A stretch of 64,000 nt of DNA from Liolophura sinensis (lineage: Eukaryota; Mollusca; Polyplacophora; Chitonida; Chitonidae), in the NCBI RefSeq assembly GCF_032854445.1, contig NC_088299.1:16175608-16239607 (forward strand), read 5' to 3'. The notes below the pieces were generated by a model. The model was not told where the DNA came from, made no database searches, and was given only the letters and a program-made list of their open reading frames with translations. Positions within the stretch are counted from its first letter, which is position 1; every line of letters starts with the position of its first letter. Of the stretch, positions 23,381-33,688 are shown piece by piece. Position numbers and translations under genes: made by a program.

Positions 23381-25872
23381 TGATTCGTCCATTCAGTACG
23401 TGATTCATCCACTCAATATTACAATCGTCCATTCCAGATCGGATTCGTCCATTCATTATCTGATCAATCCATTTAGCATTACCATCGTCCAATCAAGATC
23501 TGATTCATCCACTCAACATTACAATCCTCCATTCCAGATCGGATTCGTCCATTCAGTATCTGATTCATCCACTCAACATTACAATCCTCCATTCCACATC
23601 TGATTCGCCCATTCAGTATCTGACTCATGCACTCAACATTACAATCCTCCATTCCAGATCTGATTCGCCCATTCAGTATCTGACTCATGCACTCAACATT
23701 ACAATCGTCCATTCCTGATCTGATTCGTCCATTCAGTATCTGATTCATCAACTCAACATTACAATCCTCCATTCCACATCTGATTCGCCCATTCAGTATC
23801 TGATTCATCCACTCAACATTACAATCCTCCATTCCACATCTGATTCGCCCATTCAGTATCTGATTCATCCACTCAACATTACAACTGTCCATTCCACATC
23901 TGATTCGCCCATTCAGTATCTGATTCATCCACTCAATATTATAATCGTCCATTCCAGATCTGATTCGTCCATTCAGTATCTGATTCATCCACTCAACATT
24001 ACAATCCTCCATTCCTGATCTGATTCGTCCATTCAGTATCTGATTCATCCACTCAACATTACAATCCTCCATTCCAGATCTGATTCGTCCATTCAGTATC
24101 TGATTCATCCACTCAACATTACATTCCTCCATTCCAGATCAGATTCGTCCATTCAGTATCTGATTCATCCACTCAACATTACAATCCTCCATTCCAGATC
24201 TGATTCGTACATTCAGTATCTGATTCATCCACTCAATATTACAATCGTCCATTCCACATCTGATTCGCCCATTCAGTATCTGATTCATCCACTGAACATT
24301 ACAACTGTCCATTCCACATCTGATTCGTCCATTCAGTATCTGATTCATCAACTCAATATTACAATCCTCCATTCCACATCTGATTCGCCCATTCAGTATC
24401 TGATTCATCCACTCAACATTACAATCGTCCATTCCACATCTGATTCGTCCATTCAATATCTGATTCATCCACTCAACATTACAATCCTCCATTCCAGATC
24501 GGATTCGTCCATTCAGTATCTGATTCATCCACTCAACATTGCAATCCTCCATTCCAGATCTGATTCGTCCATTCAGTATCTGATTCATCCACTCAACATT
24601 ACAATCTTCCATTCTACATCTGATTCGCCCATTCAGTATCTGATTCATCCACTCAACATTACAATCCTCCATTCCACATCTGATTCGCCCATTCAGTATC
24701 TGATTCATCCACTCAACATTACAATCCTCCATTCCAGATCGGATTCGTCCATTCAGTATCTGATTCATCCACTCAACATTACAATCCTCCATTCCAGATC
24801 TGATTCGCCCATTCAGTATCTGACTCATGCACTCAACATTACAATCGTCCATTTCACATCTGATTCGCCCATTCAGTATCTGATTCATCAACTCAACATT
24901 ACAATCCTCCATTCCACATCTGATTCGCCCATTCAGTATCTGATTCATCCACTCAACATTACAATCCTCCATTCCAGACCTCATTGGTCCATTCTGTATC
25001 TGATTCATCCACTCAACATTACAATCCTCCATTCCAGATCTGATTCGCCCATTCAGTATCTGACTCATGCACTCAACATTACAATCGTCCATTCCTGATC
25101 TGATTCGTCCATTCAGTATCTGATTCATCCACTCAACATTACAATCCTCCATTCCACATCTGATTCGCCCATTCAGTATCTGATTCATCCACTCAACATT
25201 ACAATCCTCCATTCCACATCTGATTCGCCCATTCAGTATCTGATTCATCAACTCAACATTACAATCGTCCATTCCACATCTGATTCGTCCATTCAGTTTC
25301 TGATTCATCAACTCAACATTACAATCGTCCATTCCACATCTGATTCGTCCATTCAGTATCTGATTCATCCACTCAACATTACAATCGTCCATTCCACATC
25401 TGATTCGCCCATTCAGTATCTGATTCATCCACTCAACATTACAATCGTCCATTCCACATCTGATTTGTCCATTCATTATCTGATCGATCCATTTAACATT
25501 GCCATCGTCCAAACAAGATCTGATTAATCCACTCAACATTACAATCCTCCATTCCAGACCTCATTGGTCCATTCAGTATCTGATTCATCCACTCAACATT
25601 ACATTCCTCCATTCCACATCTGATTCGCCCATTCAGTATCTGATTCATCCACTCAACATTACAACTGCCCATACCACATCTGATTTGTCCATTCATTATC
25701 TGATTGATCCATTTAGCATTACCATCGTCCAAACAAGATCTGATTCATCCACTCAACATTACAATCGTCCATTCCAGACCTCATTCGTCCATTCAGTATC
25801 TGATCGATCCATTTAACATTGCCATCGTCCAATCAAGATCTGATTCATCCATTCAACATTACAATCGTCCCT
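23381..25872. repeat. 60-bp minisatellite, about 41 copies
   Basis: The 60-bp unit begins acaatcctccattccagatc and ends ccactcaacatt. Central copies are nearly identical. Both edges contain a divergent variant ('tgatcRatccatttaRcattRccatcgtccaaNcaagatc' at 23461, 25481, 25681 and 25801), the pattern expected when the middle is homogenised and the edges decay. Because 60 is a multiple of three, the minus strand stays open through most of the array (217 and 466 codons, broken by a single-base stop near 24137), reading MEDCNVEWMNQILNGRIRSG-type 20-residue repeats. I treat this as satellite rather than a gene, since there is no signal sequence, flanking exon or unique domain. Confidence 0.95.
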
Positions 25873-26995
25873 ACAACTCACACCAACCTCAATGGTGGCA
25901 GGTTCCTGTGTCATTGCGCCGTGCTGGGGTGGTAACCCCGGCCCTCGGTCACGGTGATCATCTGTCAACGATAAATCTTAGGCATAATCGGGGAGTTTCG
26001 ATTTCGAACTCTTTTATCGATAAAGGTAGAAAAAGTCCAATTTTATCATGTGACCTGTCAAAAATGATGATACACAATCCAGACGACGTTAACACATCAG
26101 CCATGTATAATAAATAGCAACAACACAGCACAGCAAACGGCAAGCCTGATGATCCGCGTTGGACAACAACCGCCTTGGCTGAAATCCATAACTGCACGGA
26201 CCCAAGTTGCACGTGTCACTGATAGACCCGAGTGCCTGAGTAACCCGAGTGCCTGAGTAACCCGAGTACCTGAGTAAGAACTAATGTGATTGGGCGAAAT
26301 AGCCAGGTTTGTAAGATCCGATATGGTTGAGTCCAACAATTTGCGGTCAAGCCATGGTGATTGTGGCATTTGATTGGTAGAATGGTGCCCTTCCATGCTT
26401 TGTTTGTAAGATATGATCTGATTGAGTGCAACAATTTGCGGGATATCCATACTCCCAGTCACCATGGGTGTACATCCGCAAATAACGCGGGATTTCACGA
26501 CATTTTCGCGGTGGTTTTGTTTGGTAGTTTTTAGTGACTTCGTGACAAGCACCGTCCTGTAACATGGTTATAATATTTGTGATTTGTATGGAACATTCTC
26601 GACCATAATGCCATTGTTGTACCTAGAATTCGCGCGAGTGCCCCAAAGGGATGACACAACATATACGGGGTGCTGCAAACCTGAGGTTGCTGTCCATTAT
26701 GAGTCGTTGACCCATTCTCAGACGCTCATTATGAAAAGCCGATCCATCAAAGAGTTTAAACTGACGTCATAAAATTCAAACTGACGTCATAAACAGCGAC
26801 CCCAGTTATATGTGACATATGTGCACTTAAAAGCAGAAAATTTACATGCGGTCACATGTAATAGAGAGTTAGGTCTACATACAATCAATTATTACATACA
26901 TACAAATTATGTAACAATCATAAACCGAGTTGAGACCGTGACAAATCCGTAGTTTAAGTGCACACTAATTAAATTTAAATTTTTTTAATATTTAT
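25873..26995. other. unassigned; paired CRE-like sites and minor repeats
   Basis: About 25997-26070 is similar to 43555-43640 ('tttatcRataaaGgtagaaaaagtc...atcatgtgacctgtcaaaaa'), a dispersed repeat. 26226-26275 has three copies of 'cccgagtgcctgagtaa'. Two tandem 'aactgacgtcataaa' units (about 26759-26792) carry palindromic TGACGTCA. A heat-shock-element-like ggaacattctcgacc lies at about 26589. No gene was found to go with these sites. Confidence 0.4.
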
Positions 26996-27068
26996 TTGAT
27001 CGATGTTTAACACCGTACTCACGAATATTTACTTATACGATCTTGGCCAGCATTATGGTGGGAAGTAT
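26996..27068 (-). mobile_element. SINE family A tail fragment
   Basis: Antisense fragment with 'caccgtactcacgaatattt...cttggccagcattatggtggga'. Confidence 0.7.
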
Positions 27069-27343
27069 AAACATTTTTTCAATATTTTTACATGATCCGT
27101 TTGTTTTGAGGCCGTACATGTTCACACAGTTCTGTTTTTTGTTGTTGTTTTTTTTTTTGTTTTGTTTTGTTTTTGTTTATGTTTTTTTGGTTTGGAGAAC
27201 CGGAGAGTCTAGAGTCTAGAGTCATCCAGTGGCCTCCGTCAGGTACCCGACAACCATCCTGACTTAAAGCCACAGTCACCAGTGCCTTAGTCGTCTGAGC
27301 TAGCGAGGGTCCCTTTATTCAACAATAAAACAAACTTCGACAT

Positions 27344-27532
27344 TATTTCACTTAAACGCCAGCATTATGGTTGGAGGATACAAGGCAGAGCCCCGGGGAA
27401 ACACACGACCATCAGCAGTTTGTCTGAAGAACTCCCCGTGTACGACCGGAGAGGAATACAGCATGGGCTGCACTTGGACTCAAGTATTGGTAAGATCCTG
27501 CTGGGCTAGTGTGCTACGCTAACACTAGGTAA
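27344..27532 (-). mobile_element. SINE family A, partial
   Basis: Antisense copy with the central and head-side blocks ('ccagcattatggttggagg', 'gacgaccggagaggaa'-like, ending in a 'gctgggctagtgtgctacgctaac'-type head). The tail is missing. Confidence 0.7.
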
Positions 27533-28030
27533 TCAATTCTGACATGAAGTTCAAGACACAGCCCTCAACTGGAGCAGTATATGGATTACCATCCGCTCGG
27601 TTCTTATCATTTAAGTCTTCCTGCTCTAGAACGTCAGAGTTGCTGTCGAGGCCTTGAAGGAAGGATAAGGCGGTGACAATACTATAATTTGAGGACTGAG
27701 CGGAAAATAACAGCGAAGGAATAACCACAATATAAGTTTTAGGAAGCAAAATGTCCAGGATAAATTATTCTGTTCTTTTAAAGGTATATATGTGACCTTA
27801 GATGGTTCATTCATACGTGTACTATGCCAATGTCTCGGGATCGAATCCAGCTCTCGTTAGTTAACTGCGATGGAGCCTTAACTCCATTGATTTGAGCAGT
27901 CTGATTTCCTCCACCCGCGAAAACTTCTTGAGTTCATTGTTTAACACCAATTCAACAAACAATTTTTCTATGAACAGTTAGGGGTTAGTCAGCCAGTTGG
28001 TTAGCGCCATATTCCCACAGCCTTACTACA
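27533..28030. other. unassigned
   Basis: No repeat or gene recognised between the SINE fragment and the left edge of the SLC10-derived duplication. Confidence 0.4.
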
Positions 28031-28090
28031 TGGTGCTATACTGACGACAAGGGTTAGTCAGGGACAGATCCCCCCTATAATCTTGGAACT

Positions 28091-28458
28091 ATGTGACTCA
28101 AGCATCAGCCCGGAGTAAGACATTTTACCCAAGGGTATCGCGCGGATACTGCCTAAGTTTGATTCTGTTAGCGAGTGTACTGGGTATTTACTGTGATTTG
28201 TTCGCCCTTAGACTCGGACTGAATGCGTCTTTTGACCCGGGTGACATCGATCAGCTTGTAGAAGAAGACATCGCGCATGTGAGTCTCAGTTATCACCTCC
28301 TCTCCACTAACCCAGTCTTCCTGAGGGTGGAGCCCGCCGACCCAAACATTGCTGAAGTTCGAAAGGTTTTCACTCTAACCCCAACAAATGACAGTATCAG
28401 CAACAACAACAGCCTAGAAGTAATCAAAGTGAAAGGCGGAGTTGCGCATGATGGATGA
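28091..28458 (+). pseudogene. SLC10 exon-1 pseudogene fragment
   Basis: Nearly identical to the start of the intact gene at 59304 but broken. The ancestral ATG (28091) is followed at once by TGA, where the intact copy has TGG. One base is missing a few codons later, which shifts the original frame back into an open frame beginning at a GTG (28093). About 40 codons are deleted between the KVKG and GVAHDG segments, and the frame ends at a TGA straight after GVAHDG. The transmembrane part is absent. It cannot encode a carrier; the signal-anchor and N-terminal domain remain readable only from a non-ATG start. Confidence 0.88.
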
Positions 28459-28567
28459 TGGATGCGCATGATCTTTTATTTATTTATTTTGATCGAATAC
28501 TGCCTACTGTCATACACAAGAATATTTCACTTTCATGACTGTAGTCAGGTGTACAGATGTTAGAAGG

Positions 28568-28686
28568 AAAACGGAATACCGAGGCTAAGTAACGTAAACG
28601 GAATACCGAGGCTGAGTCACGAAAACGGAGTACCGAGGCTGAGTCACGAAAACGGAGTACCGAGGCTGAGTCACGTAAACGGAATA
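28568..28686. repeat. 27-bp minisatellite, left part
   Basis: About four copies of a unit reading 'ggaataccgaggctgagtca' plus 'cgtaaac'. It is interrupted by the LINE and resumes at 31094. In the parent locus (about 60275-60310) the motif is essentially single copy. Confidence 0.9.
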
Positions 28687-31093
28687 TGAGTAAGTGAGTG
28701 AAAGTTTTAACGTCGCTTTCAACAATATTTCAGTTTTATCGCGACAATAAAACGTCAAGTAGTCGATATACTACGGATAATTCATTTACTAGTCAGTCAA
28801 AAAAGGATATCAGAAGTCACATAACAAACACAGACGGTAGTTTAAAATCACAGCTTTCCTGCCATACCAATGGTAGAGAGAAAATCAAAAATAGTATCTC
28901 TTTCTACAGAATTGAAAAGTTCTGCAAGAGAGCTCACGTGATAAAAGAGATCTTGTGCAGGAGCAAAGTCGCCACAGTCAAGCAATATGTGCTTGACGTG
29001 TGTGACCGCTAGGACACCTCCTCAAAATGCAAGAGCGTAGACGATGCCGTGAAAGGGAAGGTGCTGGACCAACAAACTGACGAATATCATGCAGTTTGTT
29101 GGTTGTCTGGTCATCCCATTGAGCCTGAAACAAGCGCCTGATATAGGAGCAAATAAGTGAACGCAAGTCCGAATATGGAACGTCAGTTTGGGTAGTAACG
29201 GAATGCAGAGCCGCCTTAGCGTCTTCATCTGCAGCAGTATTCCCTGGGATACCCATATGCCCGGATACCCAACAAAAGACAATGATAAAATCGTCATTAA
29301 GTTGTTTGAACAGCTCCCTGATAGACAGAATGTCTGGATGTACAGGCGGACTAGCCCGAATTGCCTGGAGGCAGGAAAGGGAGTCAGCGCAGATGAGAAA
29401 TCTGCTACCTCCGAACTCTGGGATGGACCGGAGTGCGCACAAAATTGCCTTGGCTTCCGCAGTAAATACAGAACAGGAATTTGGAAACCGAGTTGAAATG
29501 GTTCTGGGCCCAAGGACAACGGCAGAAGCCACCCCATCATCATCCTTGGGACCGTCAGTGAATATACGGTGATAAAATGGATACTTTGAACACATATTAC
29601 TACTCCTGTTGGTATACTAGAGGGTTGGTGGAAGATTTCTCCAGGGAGGAGAGCGAGGTATCAACCTGAGGCTCAGGATATAACCACGGTGGATCTTCCT
29701 TTATGCGTATGGGGGCGATAGTATCCAGCCCAAGTCCAGCTGTTTGCACAAGCTCCTGGATGCGGACACCTAGTGGAGGAACAATGGATGGCCTCTGAGC
29801 ATATAAGTCTTCAAATTCCGGATGGAAGACACAATCAAAGGCTGGGTTGGATGGATTGGCTCTAAGCTTGGTGATATACTGTAAGGATAGTTTAGTTCTT
29901 CGAAGCTTCAGGGGAGGCTCGTTTGCCTCAACATACACTCTCCACAGGAGAGGTGCGGAAAGCACCTAAACACAACCGTAAGGCCTGATGATGTACAGTG
30001 TTGAGTTTCTTCAATTGGGAATGTAACACACCTCCATAAACACTGCAGGCATAGTCTAGCTTAGAACGAATCAGTGCTCGATAGAGCTGAAGTAGGGTTT
30101 CATGATCCCCTCCCCATCGAGCACTAGAGACAACCTTCAAAATATCAAGCGCCTTTAGGCATTAGGCTCTAAGATAATTAATGTGAGATTTAAATGTAAG
30201 GTGCTTATCGAAGATCACCCTGAGGAATTTTGCCTTCGGCACAACCTTGATGGGGGACCCATCTAAAAATACCTTGGGGCCTTCATGGGGTAAGTACTTC
30301 CGACAAAAGTTTACACAGTTAGTCTTCGACTTGGAGAACTTAAATCAGTTCTCCAGTGCCCAGGCATGGATTTTGTTAAGGCAAAGCTGCAAGTGTCTCT
30401 CAATAGTGTGCAGACCTTTGCCTCGACAAGAGATACCAAGATCGTCCACAAAAAGGGACGCATTCATACTAGGAGATAAAACTCTGGCAAGGCTATTAAT
30501 CTTAATGCTAAAGAGAGTAACTGATAAAATGCTGCCTTGAGGAACCCCCTGATCTTGTTCAAAGTAGTCAGATAGGGTAGCCCCAACCCGAACTTGGAAG
30601 TGTCGATGGTCTAAGAATTTACGAATAAAGTCAGGAAGCTGACCTCTAAGTCCAAATCCATGCATATCTTTCATAATGCCATATTTCAGAGTAGTGTCAT
30701 ATGTCTTTTCCAGATCAAAAAAGACAGATACGACATGGTCACGATTAACGATACCGTTCATAATAAAGGATTCTAGACGAACAAGATGATCAACAGTACT
30801 GCGATTCTTTCGAAATTCACATTGAATGTCGCTTATCAACTCGTTAGTCTCCAAAAACCAGACTAAGCGATCGTTAATCATCCTCTCCATAGTCTTGCAT
30901 ACACAACTGGCTAAGGAAATAGGACGATAGTTATTTGGATCGGTAGAATCCTTTCCGGGCTTTGGGATGGGGACAATAATAGCGTTTTGCCATGAAACAG
31001 AAAAATTCCCGGAAATCCAAATGGTATTAAAAATTTGAAGAAGCACCCTCAAGGAAGATTCTGGAAGGTGTCGTAAAAGCTGATAGTGGATAT
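28687..31093 (-). mobile_element. 5'-truncated LINE of the I type (RT + RNase H)
   Basis: Read on the minus strand, the element begins inside the reverse transcriptase domain (31093), with PIPKPGKDSTDPNNYRPISL, then the FDLEKTYDTT, GVPQGSILSVTLF and FVDDL catalytic-core motifs (30800-30430). A connector region with stops and frameshifts follows (30340-29600). Next comes an RNase H domain (29595-28978) with IFTDGPKDDDG, FTAEAKAIL, ADSLSCLQAI and WVSGHMGIPGNTAADEDA. The 3' end lies near 28690 and finishes in a 'gagtgaaagttttaacgtcgc' (plus strand) tail. RT followed by RNase H is characteristic of I/Nimb/R1-type LINEs. ORF1 and the endonuclease are missing, so it is a dead 5' truncation. It sits inside the 27-bp minisatellite; 'cacgtaaacRgaata' on both sides could be a target-site duplication but is also part of the repeat unit. 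Confidence 0.88.
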
Positions 31094-31612
31094 CACGTAA
31101 ACAGAATACCGAGGCTGAGTCGCGTAAACGGAATACCGAGGCTGAGTCACGTAAGCGGAATACCGAGGCTGAGTCACGTAAGCGGAATACCGAGGCTGAG
31201 CCACGTAAACGGAATACCAAGGCTGAGTCACGTAAACGGAATACCGAGGCTGAGTCACGTAAGCGGAATACCAAGGCTGAGTCACGTAAGCGGAATACCG
31301 AGGCTGAGTCACGTAAACGGAATACCAAGGCTGAGTCACGTAAGCGGAATACAGAGGCTGTCACGAAAACGGAATACCGAGGATGAGTCACGTAAACGGA
31401 ATACCAAGGCTGAGTCACGTAAGCGGAATACCGATGCTGTCACGAAAACGGAATACCGAGGCTCAGTCACGTAAACGGAATACCGAGGCTCAGTCACGCA
31501 AATGGAATACCACGGCTGAGTCACGTAAGCGGAATACCGATGCTGTCGCGAAAACGGAGTACCGAGGCTGAGTCACGTAAACGGAATACCGAGGCTCAGT
31601 CACGTAAGCGGA
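31094..31612. repeat. 27-bp minisatellite, right part
   Basis: About 19 copies of the unit that is split by the LINE, with alternating cgtaaac/cgtaagc variants and some shortened copies ('gctgtcacgaaaac'). Confidence 0.93.
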
Positions 31613-32192
31613 AAACCTTTCCATTTTCCTTCTGGACTGTGACTTAGCCTTGGCCCAGAATGGGAACAGAATACCGGGCTAAGTCACGTCAGCGGAATAC
31701 TGAGGTCCAGTCATGGTCCAACGCGAGCTACCTTAATTCTACCCCGCAACATCAACCTAACCAGCCAGAGCTGGGATCGAACTTTAGTGGTTCGGGAAAC
31801 ATCGATAATAACGCTGTAAGCGACTGAACTATGAAAGGTCCATTTAAATATTAAGAAGATAGTCTATATTACCGTTTTTTGATCTAATGGTTGGTCTGTC
31901 CCAATGGCGAGGTGTGTATATAGTACTACCTCACTGGAACGCCATAGGTATATAGTGCTACCTCACTGGAGCGCCATGCCTAACACATGAAAGGACGATA
32001 CAGTGCATGTGTCGCTCTCTACGCTCACTTTACCTCATTTCAACCACGAGCAAATTTTGTTCGGAAAACTTGAACAATGCCGGAGTCACAGGGGTTACCC
32101 TGATGGGGAACCTGAATATTTCCTCTAGGCATTCCTATTTCCTCCAAATTTGATTTGATTAGCGAATATTGATTTTGTGTCAAAATGTCACC

Positions 32193-33035
32193 AGTATAAT
32201 CAGTATGTGTGAAACATAGCACACACGTCTCCTGGAGGAACCCTCCTACTGTGTGAAACATAAACCACCCGTCTGCTGGAGGAACCCTCCTGCTGTGTGA
32301 AACATAACACACACGTCTGCTGAAGGAACCCTCCCACAGCATGAAACGTAAAAGAATGTCTGCTTGAGGAACCCTCCTGCTCTGTAAAACATAACACACA
32401 CGTCTGCTGGAGGAACCCTCCTGCTGTGTGAAACATAAAACACACGTTTGCTTGAGGAATCCTCACACTGCATGAAACATAAAACACACTTCTGCTCGAC
32501 GCACCCTCTCACTGTGTGAAACATAAAACACACGTCTGCTCGACGCACCCTCTTACTGCTTGAAACATAAAATACACGTCTGATTGAGCAACCTTCCTAC
32601 TGTGTGAAACATAAAACACACATTTGCTTGAGAAACCCTCCTACTGTATGAAACATAAAAAACACGCTTGCTTGAAGAAGCTTCCTACTGTGTGAAACAT
32701 AAGACACACGTTTGCTTGAGGAATCCTCCCACTGCGTGAAACACAAAACACACGTATGCTTAAAGAAGCTTCCTGCTGTGTGGAACACACACACACGTGT
32801 GTTTGAAGTACCCCTTCTGCTGTGTGAAACATAGACCACATGTCTGCTTGCAGAACCTTCCTACAGTGTGAAACATAAAACACATGTCTGCTTTAAGGAC
32901 TCTCCCACTGGGTGAAACATAAATCACACGTCTGCTTGAAGAACCCTCCTTCTGTGTGAGGCATAAAACACACGTCCATATGAGAAACTCTTCTACTGCG
33001 TGAAACAAAACACACGTTTGCTTGAAGAACCCTCC
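32193..33035. repeat. ~44-bp minisatellite
   Basis: Units of the type 'tgtgtgaaacataaaacaca' + 'cgtctgcttgaggaaccctcc', about 19 copies, starting exactly where the SLC10-derived duplication ends. Confidence 0.93.
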
Positions 33036-33560
33036 TGCTGTGTGTTGTCAGTTATGATGGAGATGTACACCCGTATCTCTGATGTTGTCAGTTAAGGTCA
33101 AGTTGTATAGTCGTATCTCAGAAGTTGTTAGTCATGGTAAGATGTACAGCCGTATATCAGATGTCAGTTATAGTACGGATGTCAGCCATGGTAGAGAATT
33201 ACAGTCGAGTCCCGGATGCTGTTAGTGATGGTGGAGATATACTGCCGCATCTGAGACGTTGTCAGTTATGGTAGATATATACAGCCATATGTCAGATGTC
33301 AGCTATGGTAAGATGAGGTGTACTGCAGTATCTCAGATGTTGTCAGTTATGACGGAGATGTACAGTCGTATCTCAGATTTCCCAGTTATGGTAGATATGT
33401 ACTGCCGTATCTCACATGTTGTCAGTCATGGTACATATGTGCAGTCGTCTCTCAATTGTTGTCAGTTATGGTAGAGATGTAGTGTCGTATCTCAGATGTA
33501 TTCATATATGGTGAAGATGTACAGCCGTATCTCACATGTCCGTTAGAGATGTAGTTTCGA
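33036..33560. repeat. ~42-bp minisatellite
   Basis: Diverged units of 'gttgtcagttatggtagaga' + 'tgtacagtcgtatctcagat', about 12 copies, directly downstream of the CNT stop codon. Confidence 0.88.
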
Positions 33561-33608
33561 TGCTGTCAGATGTCGCAGATATGGTCATATCTTCAATCAT
33601 CTTGTCAT

Positions 33609-33688
33609 TTATGGCATCGTTGAGTTTAAAGTGTAAGTGGCATTTCCACCGTACCCCATGATATCCGTTTGGTCGTGATACAGCATTC
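33609..33688 (-). CDS. CNT exon 10 (C-terminus)
   Basis: Acceptor ATTTTAACAG, two bases completing Gly, then 25 residues with NAT and NST sequons and a TAA stop at 33609-33611. The join is supported by phase and by the family's ACxAGxL context. No polyadenylation signal is obvious. Confidence 0.82.

Larger units (their letters stand above)
28031..32192 (+). repeat. partial segmental duplication of the SLC10 locus (59.24-61.43 kb)
   Basis: Starting at 'acatggtgctata' (28031, compare 59242) the sequence follows the SLC10 upstream region, exon 1 and intron 1 in the same orientation. 28480-28690 matches about 60185-60300; 31620-32135 matches about 60300-60775. 32145-32192 then jumps to about 61378-61425, so the part holding SLC10 exon 2 is missing. 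A LINE (28687-31093) and an expanded 27-bp minisatellite are inserted. The duplicate is too incomplete to make a transporter. Confidence 0.9.

Noticed and set aside
23381-25872. CRISPR-like array of regular 60-bp units
   Set aside because: There are no unique spacers between conserved repeats; the whole unit is repeated, and the context is a eukaryotic genome.
31049-31418. N-terminal extension of the LINE frame reading DSASVFRLR repeats
   Set aside because: It is the 27-bp minisatellite reading into the LINE by chance; the element itself starts near 31093.
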